A DNA stretch of 64,000 bases from Eriocheir sinensis (GCF_024679095.1 NC_066520.1:8943509-9007508), one strand, 5' to 3'; counted from the stretch's first letter, positions 20,501-36,142 are shown. A program made the numbers and translations. Notes: generated from the sequence alone by a model not told the origin.

Positions 20501-22540
20501 CAGTTTTCCCTCCAAACCTACATCTCTCGCACATCTAAGTCCTCGCATCCCTCTTTCGCCCCTCTCTTTTGTTTCCTAAACTCTATCCTCCAAACTCACT
20601 GGGGGTCTTCCTCTCACATCTGCCCCCTTTATATTACTCATTCTCATTTGTATATCATCGCTATTCACTCCTTACACATGGCCAAAACATCTCAAGGTAT
20701 TCCTTTTTACCCTCCATAATACCATGCATGTATAACAAATAAATTAAGTAAATGTTGATTTTTAGTTTTATATAGTCAATAGCCGCATCCTACTATTTTT
20801 TCCCAGTCGACTAATTGCTAATAATATACATTTCCCTTAGGTTAAAATTCCCCCATGAAATGCTGAAATTTCCCACAGACTGGGAAATGCTGGATTGTAT
20901 AAGCGGTATCGGTAAACTTTAGTAAGGCCTTAAACAAATTCACAGAAAACTGGTAACACTAGAAAATTGTAAGAGGAATGGGTAGCTTGTTTAAATGACA
21001 TCAACAGTTAGGTTGTGTTCGAATGTAGGTTACCTTCTCGATTCTAATGAAAACCACCGTTTTGAAGAATGTAAAGACTGCCCCTGACGAGGACGGTGTT
21101 TCAGGAATTGGTCGCAGCCGCATAATAGCTCGCAGAGAGACCTTCAACTTACTTTGTTTCTATATTTCACTCACCGCTATCGTTTACTTGCCCTGTTTCA
21201 GCTCCAATACATGGCACAAACATCAGAGAAACGCTTAAACAAGAGACGGCTTTACAATAAACGAATATGGCAGAATTTAGAAAGAATTACGCCACGTTGA
21301 TATTCACTCAATTCCTGCTTGTTTTATCTATTGATCTGGTGTGTCGTTTTCTTGCGGGCAATACCAACAATCACAAAGATCACAAGTGGACAAAACTAGG
21401 ACAACGCCAGGCACATTAATGTTTTCCTGCTGTGTAGTGTATACTCCCCAGTGCGCATGTCTAGTGGATTGCAGAACGACTTATTTCTGAAAGGAGGTAT
21501 TTCTCGTAACAACGGCCCTCCCTGATGTCCGCCATCCATGTGATCATTAGTACTGCGGTTTGAATATTTTTCTACATTGTCTATTTTGTAATGCTATTTT
21601 TCCCATATTTTTCGTAATAAAACTAGCTGATTCTGCAGATACATTCGTTCTGTATCCCATTTACTTTGAAGGCATATATATTAAAGATTTTGATACCAAA
21701 TGAATCTGTTACTGGATAATATAGCTTAGAGCTATCAAATCAGGAAGTATTCTTGGATCCCATATCCATATTACCGACGCTGCTTAGGGCTAGGCCTTTT
21801 ATCTGTTTATGGAGAAGTAGATATGCATATAATTTATCAGATTTGCGGGTATATAACAGATACCGATACTCGCCAATCACCTAGGATGCCGATACCGATT
21901 TTGATTACATGAATAATTAAAAGCATAGAATTATGTGTGTTTTAAAATTTGGAATTAGGGAATTTGGGAATAACTACTTGGATGGTCTTGAAAGTAGATA
22001 GCAAAAAAAAGAAAAAAAAATCATGGTCTTTAATCATAAAATAAGCCAGAAAAGTATCGTCATATCGATTATATTTTCACTTTACCGATACTCCAAATTA
22101 GGCCGATATTGCCGATACCGATACTATCGGCATATTTCTAGTATGTAGTGTTACCTACACCGCCGCCACTGACAACGGGGCAGCGCGAAGTATTTTTCTT
22201 TTATTAAAAAAAATAGCAAATCTAACGCAAACTAAATCTATCCAAACCGAATATGGCCTGTGTCCTGCCAAAATGTAATGTCCTAGACTGCAATCAAAAC
22301 ATTTTACATAATTATGAAATTTTTATTTTTCGAAAGCTATTGGTGACCATTTCATTACTCAGAGACAAATAAAACACAACACAATGTATTTAACCTCGCG
22401 TGAGATGTCTTACGTTGATTCAATATTATCCGGAGGCCAGTCACTCGCGGTGAGGTATATACACTCCCGGTGATGTGTATCCTCCCCGTGTCCTCACTTT
22501 CCCTTTCCTTATTGTCTCATCTACACCAGAGAGTAGTTCA
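20501..22540. other. Unassigned; CCGATA-rich repeat remnant near 21850-22140
   Basis: GATACCGATACT, GCCGATACCGAT and GGCCGATATTGCCGATACC recur at 21860-22130, a pattern common in ends of decayed DNA transposons. No ORF above 63 codons looks real. Confidence 0.35.
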
Positions 22541-22689
22541 GCATGCTCTCTAAAGACAGATCCTCTCTCTTTCCACATCACACTACATTCACAAAACACA
22601 CACATCATTTCCCCAAATTTTACAATTTCAAAATGGCTAATATAAATGACGCCACGGAGTCATCACCTGGGAGGACCACAAATTCTCCC

Positions 22690-25676
22690 AGGGAGGACTA
22701 CCCTTTTGGCTGCCGATTTGGGAGGTGTCTTGATAACTTTTCCAACCTCTTTCTTATCAATTTCTGTGACATTCGAGGTCTTCGTTTTAATTTTCATTTC
22801 ATCTCTCCTCCTTTAAGCCTCACCTTCTCTTCCTCTCCGACACACAGGTGTCTGAGGGTACTGACAGCAATCTCTACTCTGTTCCCTCCTACTATCTCGA
22901 TCCTAAATTTCAATCCAAAGCTGGATGTTGCGTCTACGTACGCAACATCACTTGCTCTCGTGCCCACGACCCTGACTCTTCAGAATTTTCTACCATTGGC
23001 TAAGACTTCATTGTCATTCTATTACTAAATACATCTGTGCTGTTTATCTCTCACCGAACTCTACTAACTGTGTAAAATTCTTTGACACTTGAACTCTAAA
23101 GTGGAGCATATCTTGACCCACTCTCCCTTCGCTAAAATCTCCATCCTAGGAGATTACACTGTCCACCACCAGCTTTGGCTTTCATCATCTTTCCCTGACC
23201 AGCCTGGTGAACTAGCCTATAACTTTGCAATCCTCAACGATCTACAATAGTTGGTTCAGTACCCTACACGTATTCCCGACCGTCTTGGAGACAGGCCCAA
23301 CATACTAGACCTCTTCCTTACCTCTAACTCTTATGCTTACTCTGTCAAACTGTTTCCTCCGTTGGGCTCCTATGATCACAACTTTATTTCTGTATCCTGT
23401 CCTATCGCTCCTGTACAGCCTCTGGACCCATCGAAGAGGTGATGCTTCTAGCATTTTGCTTCCGCTCGGTGGGACGACCTGAGGATGTACTTCTCCGATT
23501 TCCCGTGGAATGATTATTGTTTCCAGGAGAGAGACCCCTCTGTGTGTGCCCAGCGCATCACAGAGGTGATTGTCTCTAGGATGGAGGCACACATTCCACA
23601 TACTTTCTCTACTCCTGCTAAAAAGCCTTGGTTTAATCACGCTTGTTCTCGTGCAATCAAAGACAGAGAGGCAGCTCACAAAAGGTAACAGAGCCTTCGC
23701 ATGCCTGCTAACCATGATCTTTACATTTCTGCCCGGAATCGTGCCAAATCTATTCTTCGACTTACCAAAAGCTCTTTCATTCATAGGAAATGTCAAAACC
23801 TTGCTTTTTTCTAATTCTTCTAGACTTCTGGCACCTAGCCAAAAATATCTCCTCCAGTTTCACTTCTTCATCTTTCCCTCCTCTCCTTAACCCTGATAGC
23901 AGCACAGCCACCTCATCTACCTCTAAAGCTCTACCTCTTCGCGCAGACTTTCTGTAAAAGCTCCACTCTGGAAGATTCTGGGCATATTCCTCCTACTCAT
24001 CCCCCCTTTAACTTCTTTATGTCTGTTATTAAGATTCTTAAAAATGATGTTTTCTACGCCCTCTCTGGCCTCAACCCTCAGAAGGCTTATGGATCTGGAG
24101 TGCCTCCTATTGTCCTTAAAAACTGTGCTTCCGTGCTGACACCCTGTCTGATCACACTCTTTCCCCTCTGCCTGTCAACATGTATATCTTTCCTTCATAC
24201 TTGAAGCACGCCTTCATACAGCCTGTGCCTAAGAAGGGTAACCGTTCCAATCCCTCAAACTACCATCGTATAGCTTTACTTTCTTGTCTATCTAAATTCT
24301 AAAGCTTTTGAATCAATCCTTAACCAGAAGTTTCTTAAGCATCTATCCACTTCTGACCTTTCTGATCGCCAGTATGGGTTCCGAAAAGGGCGTTCTACTG
24401 GTGATCTTCTTGCTTTCCTAACTGATTCTTGGTCATCCTCTCTTGGTCGTTTCAGTGAAACTTTTGCTGTTGCACTAGACATTTCAAAAGTCTTTGATAG
24501 GGTCTGGCACAAATCTTTGCTTTCCAAACTACCCTCCTACGGTTTCTGTCCTTCTCTCTGTACCTTTATCTCCAGTTTCCTCTCTGACCGATATATCACC
24601 GCTGTAGTAGACGGTCTCTGTTCTTCCCCTAAACAAATCAACAGCGGTGTCACACAGGGCTCTGTCCTATCTCCCACTCTCTTTGTTATTCAGTGATGAT
24701 TTTCTTTCCAAAACGCAGATGACTCTACTCCGCATTACTCAACTTCTTTTGATAGAAGGCCAATCCAACAGGAACTATACGATTCCAGGCTGGAGGCTGC
24801 AGAACGCTTAACCTCAGACCTTACTATCATTTCTGATTGGGGCAAGAAGAACCTGGTGTCCTTCAGCGCCTCAAAAACTAAATTCTTCACCTATCAACTC
24901 GATACAACCTTCCAAACACCTATCCCCTATTCTTCGAAAACACTCAGCTATCACCTTCTCCTACACTAAAACATCCTCGGTCTATCCTTAACTCAAAATC
25001 TTAACTGGAAACTTCATATCCTTTCTCTCACAAAATCAGCTTCCTCGAGGTTGGGCGTTCTGTATCGTCTCCGCCAGTTCTTCTCCCCCGCACAAATGCT
25101 GTCCATATACAGGGGCCTTCTCCGCCCTCGTATGGAGTATGCATCACAGGTGTGGGGGGGCTCCACTCACACAGCTCTCTTGGACAGAGTAGAGTCAAAG
25201 GCTCTTCGTCTCATCGACTCCCCTCCTCATACTGACAGTCTTCTACCTCTTAAATTCCGTCGCCATGTTGCCTCTCTTTCTATCTTCTTTCGATATTTTC
25301 ATGCTGACTGCTCTTCCGAACTTGCTAACTGCATGCCTCCCCCTCTCCCGCGGCTCCGCTGCACTCGACTTTCTACTCTAGCTCATCCCTATACTGTTCA
25401 AACCCCTTATGCACGAGTTAACCAGCATCTTCACTCTTTCTTCCCTTACACTGGTAAACTCTGGAACAGCCTTCCTTCGTCTGTATTTCCTCCTGCCTAT
25501 GACTTGACCTCTTTCAACTTTAAAGAAAAGTGTATCAAGACACCTCTCCACCCAAAATTGACCTCTCTTTTGGCCGCTCTTTACTTTTGTCTGTTGTGGG
25601 AGCGGTGAGTAGCGGCATTTTTTTTCCTACATTCTTTTTGTTGCCCTTGAGCTGTCTCCTTTGTTGTTAAAAAAAA
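22690..25676 (+). mobile_element. Jockey-like LINE, longest copy (endonuclease + reverse transcriptase, broken)
   Basis: Endonuclease relics include FLINFCDIRGLR (about 22750), ILGDYTVHHQLWL (about 23145) and [11 protein letters not shown] (about 23370). A linker has KKPWFNHACSRAIKDREAAHKR (23620-23688). RT blocks include LNPQKAYGSGVPPIVLKNC (24073-), RQYGFRKGRSTGDLLAFL (24370-), LDISKVFDRVWHKSLLSKLPSYGF (24475-) and TQGSVLSPTLF (24655-), where the usual GVPQ is GVTQ. The C-terminus is best kept at 25051-25608 (LYRLRQFFSPAQMLS, RPRMEYASQVWGG). A poly(A)-like tail ends at about 25682. Many frameshifts and stops interrupt the frame, so the copy cannot code for a full protein. The Jockey/I-group assignment rests on motif similarity. 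Confidence 0.9.
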
Positions 25677-25689
25677 AAAAAATCATGGT

Positions 25690-25985
25690 AATGTAATGCT
25701 GACTTGCCTGATGGGCGAGCCTCCCATAACCCACTCAGCCAGAGGGGTACCTCTGGCCGACTGGTAAAGGAGTGGCTCTCCCGTTACGCTGGTCGCGGGT
25801 TCGATCCCTGGCGCCGGCAAACCTTTCCTTGTCTGGATTACTTTCTCGTGTGTTTCGTTACACGCAGAGGCCGTGTGGGAGTGTTGTAAAGAGAAAAATC
25901 CTGGCATTTCAGTAAGACCCAAGATGTGTAGGGCCGTCACATCAGGTCAGGGGACGCCCTGCCCTGATACATACTTTAATGGTTA
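25690..25985 (+). mobile_element. tRNA-derived SINE
   Basis: A-box-like TGGCCGACTGGTAAAGG (25754-) and B box GGTTCGATCCC (25798-25808) are followed by a non-tRNA body ending in an AT-rich stretch. Insertion next to the LINE poly(A) tail is typical of SINEs that use LINE machinery. Confidence 0.75.
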
Positions 25986-26097
25986 TTATTTTTTTTATAT
26001 ATATTTACTTTTGAATATTATTTACGCACCCCTGAAGTGTGCCTTAACCAGAATTAAAGCCATTTGAGTAGCATTAAAGATGAGTCTACTGGCATTC

Positions 26098-26772
<675 letters not shown>

Positions 26773-26832
<60 letters not shown>

Positions 26833-26914
26833 GATCGGTACTATGAGCTCTGTGCTCTTCCGTAGAGGAACGTCTGGCTGTCTCGAGAGAGACCCGCAGC
26901 AGACCAAGAGGTGA

Positions 26915-26963
<49 letters not shown>
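26773..26963. repeat. Two (CA)n microsatellites with an 87-bp unique spacer
   Basis: CA runs at 26773-26830 and 26918-26963. Poly(Cys-Val) ORFs here are artefacts. Confidence 0.96.
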
Positions 26964-26966
<3 letters not shown>

Positions 26967-28436
26967 TTGCTGGTAATCCCCTGCCTCCTCTACTCACCAT
27001 GCGTCGCTGGATCTTCGGTAACTCAGGTCCTGCTACTAATCAATCCCTCCCTCCCCTTTTCCCGCTGCCCCTTCATAACGCGGAACTCACGAAGCGGCGA
27101 GGGTAGGAATACTTTTTCAGCTTGGTACTTTCCCAGTTTCTTCCCGGCGTCGTCAGTATGCGCAGCGCACAAGGTCCTCGCACGTTGTATATAAAGTGTA
27201 CAGAATCAGCCCCCTGAAACACTGAAGAAGAAGAAGACTAATGTATATGATAATTTGATTACGTATTATAGCTTTGGCGTTAAAATCTGCGTATTTTCAT
27301 GATATTCGCCCTAAATCTGTGGTTTCATGGATATTGGAAGGTGTATATTGTTTCCGTCTATGGGCTCTGGGGGTTGGCCTCGGCTCGTTAACTCGTATCT
27401 TCCGGTTCTCTAATACGGCAGCTTCATTGGGTTCTGAGCACACACAAGAGATGTAAAATATGGTCCTGGTCGGAAAAGTAGTGTATATTCGACTACTAAA
27501 GGAAAAGTTTTTTGGGGTGTTCTAAATGATAAATAATCCAGCAATAATAAATGACTTCAGATGACACGTTGCATTGGTTTGCATTAGTTGCCACAATGTG
27601 CAATGACTAACATGAATGTTAAGGCGGCCGGGCGTTGCCTGTAGACTGAACGAACTGTTCTGTTAAAAAATTATAAACTTGTTCACCCAAACTAGGCGTA
27701 AGAGGATGAGTAGAAACTTGATAGGATAACCAGGTAGAACTGTGGTTTAAAAAAATGGTTCAGGCACCATAATATCGGCTCAAGAGGCTTAAAAAATGCA
27801 GCGGATCAAGGGAAGGGTCAAAATTGTTAAGGACACGGGTAAGAGGACAGATTGTGCACATTGAAGTTTATTCGTGCGCTAGTTTTCTCTAATATTTTAA
27901 AGCAAATACTCAGTTACCACCACGACGGAAAACTATGAACGGGAACGCAAGAGTGTTCCCTGCATACAAACAAGTACTCCACCCCCTCTGCACATACCTT
28001 GTCGAAGTTGTCTGGCAACTGTTCCAGCATCCCCCTTCCATCTTTCTCTTTCCCTTACATAACACTCTTACGCGACCCTTTGTATGAAATTCCAGTCATG
28101 ATGAGACGTTGTTCATGACATAACTAGCTGGTGCCCGTTAGTATGAGTAGAGGGAAAGAATGGAGCAAGAAGAAGGTATAAGATTGTCAGTTGCTATTTT
28201 TAAAGGTGTTGGGTGCTTACCGTTTCATTTAAAAGGAAAACCTTACGTAGGCCTGTTTTTCAATGTTTGCTTAAGCCCTTGGAATCCATTGGTGAGAAAA
28301 AGGAAATCTGTACTGATAACATTTTCCTCTATCATTCATCTAAAAATAGAAGAAAAAATGCCGAGCGATGTCAATCTTTCGGGAGGAGTTAACTGACCCT
28401 TCCAACTATTTTTCAGAAAGTTTTCGCCTTTTTCGC

Positions 28437-28439
<3 letters not shown>
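26964..28439. other. Unassigned sequence
   Basis: A TATATAAAG at 27188 lacks a well-spaced initiator. The 78-codon ORF at 28160-28396 (start MEQEEGIRLS) has no recognised motif. Confidence 0.35.

Positions 28440-28474
<35 letters not shown>
28440..28474. repeat. poly(T) run
   Basis: 35 consecutive T, possibly the tail of an antisense retroelement. No body was recognised to its right. Confidence 0.9.
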
Positions 28475-28476
<2 letters not shown>

Positions 28477-28711
28477 CTCCAAGCGTAATGACGTTCTTAC
28501 TGTAAATCACCCATATTCCCTGAACACGGAAGGTGGCTAACTAAACACTGGGCAAGTCTAAGACACGACACTTCCCACCACGAATCTAGATCAGTCTTTT
28601 ACTTTGCATATGCGTATTTACCCCAATCTGACCATAGTGCCATATAGCCTCTAGTGCCTGGCGTATGTTATTCCCCCATTAACCAGATCGTACCACAAGG
28701 TTGTCTATAAC

Positions 28712-28713
<2 letters not shown>

Positions 28714-28750
<37 letters not shown>

Positions 28751-28759
28751 AAACACACA

Positions 28760-28806
<47 letters not shown>
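28714..28806. repeat. (CA)n with (CGCA)n core
   Basis: CA repeats with four GCAC units in the middle. Confidence 0.95.
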
Positions 28807-28808
<2 letters not shown>

Positions 28809-29097
28809 CCGCCACCCAGCAACAGAGGGCGAGTCACAAGGGAACACACATCACCTCGGTAATTGCAAGGTTCCGTTGTTGCAGCGGCCTGCATGACTTC
28901 TTGTCTTGGACCCTCGAGCTCGGGCTTTCCCGGGTCCTCCCAGTATAGCTATGCGGCGGGACTCAGACACTCATCAATGTGCTGAGGAGCAACCGTTTGC
29001 TGCCTGATGCGCGGCCGGCGAGAGGCAGCCTTGCGGAGGATAATTTAAGCTAATGAAAAAGCAAATAAAGGAAAATTTTGGGGCATTCATCGACGAT

Positions 29098-29175
29098 CAT
29101 GCCTGTCACCTCCGCCCTTGAATCTGTGGTAAGAACCCGGGAATACAGGGCCCGTGTGGCATCCGGGAGAAGTAT
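29098..29175 (-). mobile_element. SINE 3' body fragment
   Basis: GCCCTTGAATCTGTGGTAAG...GGCATCCGGGA matches the body of the SINE at 49.69-49.93 kb (GCCCTTGAGCCTGTGGTGAG...GACATCCGGGT). The tRNA-like head is absent. Confidence 0.65.
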
Positions 29176-29347
29176 TGGTAATAATCATCAGTTGATAATA
29201 GTACTAATAACAATAGTAATAATAATAATTATGAGAAAAAGAACAACGCTAGTACATGCTAAAAACAGGAGGAGTAGAACAAATAGTGTCTGTATCATTC
29301 ACTGGCCAACAACAAATTTATCGTCTTTTTTTTTTTCTTTTTTTTTG

Positions 29348-31554
29348 CTGATTTAGGACAATTTTGATGTGCTGAATCCAAAAATCACATTGGATTTGCT
29401 CTATCAGGTCAACTTTTTTTTTTCTATCGCCACATGATGTATTTTTACGTTTTTTTTTTTTAAACGTACGGGTATTTTCTACTTATGAGGCAAAATTCTT
29501 ACTTATTTCTTTAAATAAACGAATTCTGAAGAGTTTACATGGTCCAATTTTTGACTTGCTGGTATTTTTCTTCTGCAAGTGAATGAAATGGATTCGGCCA
29601 GATCTTGCAAAGATAAGCCCGATGTATTCCGCTACATCTGCGGCGAATACACCGTTGTTCCTAACAGGAATCCAGTCACAAGTTTCATAAAGCGTGCTTA
29701 CTATGCATATTTAGGTATGAAACTTGGTGACCAGGTTAAAGCTTGGGTTCCACACATGGTATGCAAGACATGCACCGAGTATCTGCGTCGTTGGAACAAG
29801 GGCAAGAAGAGTTGTCTTAAGTTTGAAATTCCCATGGTTTGGAGGGAGCCGACAAACCATGACACTGACTGCTGCTTCTGCGTTATTGATTTGACTGGGA
29901 TCAACAGAAAGAACCGGAGAAGCCTCAAGTATCCTGATCTTGAATCAGCATGTCATCCTGTAGCTCATCGTGATGAAATTCCAGTACCTGTATGTGGAGA
30001 ACTTCCTGACATAAGTGACGAAGATTCCTCCAGTGTTGAAGAAAATGAAGAAGTGGTTCTTGACGATGATGCTCCACATCCTTATTCCAAAAAGGAGCTA
30101 AATGATCTAGTTCGCGATCTCGGCTTGTCAAAGTCCTCTGCCGAACTGTTGGCATCCAGATTGAAGGAAAGAAAATTTCTCTCTGACAGTACTCGCATCA
30201 ACTTCTACCGCAACGGACATCAAGAGTACCTCCGTTTTTTCTCTGAAGAGAAGGACTTGGTGTTCGGTACAGATATTGCGCAGCTTCTCCACAAGCTTGG
30301 AGTGCCACAGTATCAACCCAAAGATTGGAGACTGTTCAATGACAGCAGCAAGCGATCATTGAAATGTGTTCTGCTGCACAACGGCAACCAGTTGCCTCTG
30401 TACCCCTCGCTCACTCGACTACACTGAAGGAGAAGTATGAAGCGGTGAAGTACGTGCAGGAGAAAATTCGTTATGATCAGCATGAGTGGTTGATTTGTGT
30501 TGACCTGAAGATGGTGAACTTTTTCTTGGGACAACAGTCCGGGTTCACCAGGTACCCGTGCTTTCTGTGCATGTGGGATAGTAGAGACAAAGCTCAGCAT
30601 TACACGAAGGACTGGCCTGTACAGGATGAAGTGGTGCCTTGCAGAGCAAGGAGCGTCATAAAAGACCCTCTGGTGGACAGAGACAGGATACTCTTCCCAC
30701 CGCTGCACATTAAGCTCGGCTTTATCAAACAGTTCACCAAAGCTCTGGACAAGGATGGTGGCTGCTTCACTTACTTGAGCCACGCTTTTCCAGGATTGAC
30801 CATGGAGAAGTTGAAAGCTGGTATCTTTGACGGTCCTTTACTCCGTCAGCTCATCAGAGATCCAGAGTTTGAAAACTCAATGAACGAAGTGGAACTGGCA
30901 GCGTGGAAGGCTTTTGTTCTTGTCGTGAAGAACTTTATTGGCAACAAGAAGGCCAGGAACTACGCAGAACTTTTCACCAATATGCTGACTGCTTTCAGAA
31001 ACCTCGGATGCAACATGAACATTAATATACATTACTTATTCTCACATATGGATCGGTTTCCTGAGAATCTGGGATCAATGAGCGACGAGCAGGGGGAGAG
31101 ATTCCATCAGGACATGAAAGAGATGGAGACCAGGTATCAGGGACGCTGGGATGCAGTCATGATGGCTGATAACTGTTGAACTATGAAGAGAGACATCACT
31201 ACCGCTGAACATTCTAGGAGTTCGAAGAAACGGAGGTTCATGCCCTGAATGTTGACCAATGATGACCTAATATCCAATTTACATGTACTTACCTTTATCA
31301 GTATCCACTATTCAATGTAATCTCATTAATTTTTGCAACATTTAATTAATGAATTGTGTTAGAAAACGATTTTTTTTATCTTAAAAACCTATTTTGGATG
31401 AGAAACATTAACAAAAATCAACCGAAAATGTCACAAAAATGTAATCGATTTAGTTATAGGATCGGATTTTAAAAAAATTGACTTAGCACGAAAACCTGAC
31501 CTGATCGAGAGAAACGGGTGTCATTTTCAGTGGTGCAAATTAGTCCTAAATCAG
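29348..31554 (+). mobile_element. DNA-transposon-like element with inverted termini and one long broken gene
   Basis: CTGATTTAGGAC (29348-29359) is repeated inverted as GTCCTAAATCAG (31543-31554). A second inverted pair lies 40-50 bp inside, CTATCAGGTCA (29401-29411) with TGACCTGATCGAG (31497-31509). The termini are imperfect over about 60 bp and the outer flanks are T/A-rich, so exact ends and target duplication stay open. They enclose a single intronless gene. Confidence 0.6.
29579..31248 (+). pseudogene. Multicopy arthropod transposon-associated ORF (one frameshift, one nonsense)
   Basis: The N-terminal part (29579 to about 30385) encodes VFRYICGEYTVV... and a Cys-rich zinc-binding-like block (VCKTCTEYLRRWNKGKKSCLKF, DTDCCFC), followed by an acidic linker (DISDEDSSSVEENEE). 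The C-terminal part (about 30385-31179) encodes LAHSTTLKEKYEAVKYV, ICVDLKMVNFFLGQQSGF, YPCFLCMWDSRD and GERFHQDMKEMETRYQGRWD. The two parts overlap in different frames at about 30383, and coding similarity runs smoothly if one base is gained or lost there. A TGA at 31178-31180 lies where the frame otherwise continues as MKRDITTAEHSRSSKKRRFMP to a stop at 31246. I recall related intronless multicopy ORFs in arthropod genomes; its biochemical function is unknown to me. The long D.K and C..C motifs could be a nuclease or transposase core. Confidence 0.7.
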
Positions 31555-33052
<1,498 letters not shown>

Positions 33053-33317
33053 CGGCAGCCACTATATATAAAATTCGCCTGCGCCATTATCGGGCTGGGG
33101 CCGTCCAAGAGGCCCCTCAAGAGAGCCTACAGGCAGCACCTAAAAATAATAAAAATATAAATAAAAAATCTAACCGAAATTCAGACTAAATTTCTTCATA
33201 AAAAGAAAATACCAGTCTTCAGCAATAAGGAATAAACAAACATACGGCTGCAAGGACTAAACGACATTCATGTTGCAGAGTGTGATGTATCCAGCAAGTT
33301 GATACACAAAATGATTT

Positions 33318-34960
33318 TTTTTTTTTACAATAGAGGAAACAGTTCGAGAAAAAAAAAGGAAACAATAATAAAAAAAAAGCACGCTACTCACTGCTCCTAC
33401 AAGAGTCAAGAGGAGTGGCCGAAATATGTCAATTTCGGGAGGAGAGGTGTCCTGATACCCTCCTCTTGAAAGAGTTCAAGTCGTAGGCAGGAGGAAATAC
33501 AGATGAAGGAAGACTGTTCCAGTTTACCAGCGTGAGGGATGAAGGAGTGAAAATGTTGGTTAACTCGTGCGTAAGCTAGGGATTTGGACAGTAAAGGGAT
33601 GAGCTTGAGTAAAAAGTCGTGTGCGGCGAGGCCACGGGAGGGAGGGGTGGGGGAAGCATGCAGTTAGCAAGTTCAGAAGAGCAGTCAGCAAAAAATATCG
33701 ATAGCAGATGGAAAGAGAGACAACATGACGGCGGAATTTAAGAGGTAGAAGACTATCAGTAAGAGAAGGAGAGTTGATGAGACGAATAGCCTTAGACTCC
33801 ACTCTGTCCAGGAGAGCTGTGTGAGTGGAGACCCCCCCCCCCCACACACACACACATACGTGAGATGCAAACTCCATACGAGGGCGGACAAGGGCCCTGT
33901 ATAAGGATAGCAACTGTGCGGGGGAGAATAACTGGCGGAGATGATACAGAACGCCCAACCTCGTGGAAGGTGATTTAGTGAGAGAAGAGATGTGAAGTTT
34001 CCAGTTAAGATTTTGAGTTAAGGATAAACTGAGGATGTTTAGTGTTGAAGGTGACAGTTGAGTGTTGTTGAAGAATACGGGATAGGTGTTTGGAAGATTG
34101 TGTCGAGTTGATAGGTGGAGAAATTGGGTTTTTGAGGCATTGAAGGACACAAGGTTCCTTTTACCCCAATCGGAAATGATAGCAAGGTCTGAGGTTAAGC
34201 GTTCTGCAGCTTTGAGTCTGGAGTCTTGTAATTCCTGTAGAGAGGGTCTTCTGTTGAAAAAAGTTGAATAATGCAGAGTGGAGTCGTCAGCGTTTGAGTG
34301 GATAGGACAGTTTGTTATGGAAGGTCATTGCTGAATAACAGGAAGAGAGTGGGTGATAGGACAGAGCCCTGTGGAACACCACTGTTGATAGATTTAGGGG
34401 AAGAACAGCGATCGTCTACCACAGCAGAGATAGAACGGCCGGAAAGGAAACTGGAAATAAAGGAACAGAGAGAAGGATAGAATCCGAAAGAGGGCAGTTT
34501 AGAAAGCAAAGATTTGTGCCAGACCCTATCGAAAGCTGTCGATATGTCTAGCGTAACTGAGAACGTTCCACCGAAACGGCGAAGAGAGGATGACCAAGAA
34601 TCAGTTAAGAGAGCAAGGAGATCGCCAGTGGAGCCCCTTGCGGAACCCATACTGGCGATCAGATAGAACGTCAGAAGTGGAAAGGTGCTTTTGAATCTTC
34701 CAGATAAGGATTGATTCAAAAGCTTTAGATAGACAGGAAAGTAAAGCTATAGGGCGGTAGTTTGAGGGATTGGAACGGTCGCCCTTCTTAGGCACAGGCT
34801 GTATGAAGACGTACTTCCAACAGGAAGAAAAGGTAGATGTTGACAGGCAGAGGCGAAAGAGTTTGACCAGGCAGGACGTCAGCACGGAGGCACAGTTTTT
34901 AAGGACAATAGGAGGTACTCCATCAGGTCCATAAGCCTTCTGAGAATTGAGGCCAGTGTG
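33318..34960 (-). mobile_element. Jockey-like LINE, reverse transcriptase half (antisense)
   Basis: On the minus strand from about 34960: LNSQKAYGPDGVPPIVLKNCASVL, KKGDRSNPSNYRPIALLSCLSKAFESIL, RQYGFRKG, LDISTAFDRVWHKSLLSKLPSFGF, INSGVPQGSVLSPTLFLLF, then after a frameshift SFNASKTQFLHLSTRHN, GVLYHLRQLFSPAQLLSL and RPRMEFASH. A CA insertion interrupts at about 33840-33860. The T run at about 33317 is the tail. It is the best-preserved RT of the family here, with intact QGSVL but several frameshifts. The endonuclease half is absent (5' truncation). Confidence 0.9.
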
Positions 34961-35438
34961 TGTGCTACCGAGTGTTGCTCCTGCTCCCATGCCCTGACGT
35001 ACACTGACTGCATTTCAAGTATTTTCAAAGAGCTGCGTCATCGAACCAGCTGCGGTGCGTCATTACATCCACCCAAGAGTGCTTATACGAGGCAGATTCT
35101 TGTGATATCTAAATATATTCCAGTATACGCAAGACTTCTCTGAGCAACACGACGCCTACATACACTGAATATCTAATCTGCTGAGCCGTCACCATAATGT
35201 GCACCTGCTGGGCGTGGCCACCTGTAGCTACATCTTTACACACGGAAGTATATACCCAAGACTTCAGAACAACACCCACGTCTAAATAATTCAAATTCAA
35301 ATCATCGGAGCTGTCCCCAAAGCCTTGTGCTCCGCAACCCCCGCCACGCCAACGTATATTCAAATCATACCCGGTAACAACAGCGATACCCTCACGCACC
35401 TGTGACCATGGCCTCACACACACAGCAGTTTACATCCA

Positions 35439-35491
<53 letters not shown>

Positions 35492-36141
35492 GGATATTTC
35501 ACTTATACCCGTTTGCTTTACACTTCAGCCTCATCTTGGTTGCTTTGGACTTCTATCAATTCTGGGCACGTCTAACTGTTCATGGTCACTGAGTTCGGCT
35601 CTCGGATTGGTCTGCTCTACGGACAGGCTTTCTCTCTACTTTTTTTCCTTGACATTTATCACCACTTCACCCTCCACTCTGCTGCTACTAAATAATGGTA
35701 TGCATCACAATAATTGGTCGCTATTTCTATAATAAATAAATAAATGCATGCTCCGGAAGCCACACATTGCATGAGATGATATGAACCAAGATCTAGAGAA
35801 GAGTACTTATCTTTACCTTGATATGAACACCCTTAAAACCTTGAAGTCGTAAGGATAATACACAAATCTAAAGTTAGTCGCAATCAAGGAAAATTTGAAG
35901 ACAGCTGATTTTCACCATTCCTCACGTCCCGCTACCTGCCCTCACCAGCCTTCTACGTGTTTAAAGGCACAGAGAAAGGCCATGCTGGTCTGCCAAACCT
36001 TAAATAGCAACCGTTGAGCCACAGTAAGGAAGAGTTCTGAGTGCTGGCAACTAAATGAGGATTGTTTCAGTTGTCACATCTCAAGTACAGCTCTGCATTT
36101 TTTCATAATCTGCAAGTCATTCGCTTACGTGTCCCAGGTAA

Positions 36142-36142
<1 letters not shown>
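34961..36142. other. Unassigned; (AC)n at 35439-35490
   Basis: Apart from the AC microsatellite, no gene, RNA or transposon terminus was recognised. Confidence 0.4.

Noticed and set aside
27188..27210. TATA box and initiator
   Set aside because: TATATAAAG is only about 20 bp from the nearest TCAG, too close, and nothing recognisable is downstream.
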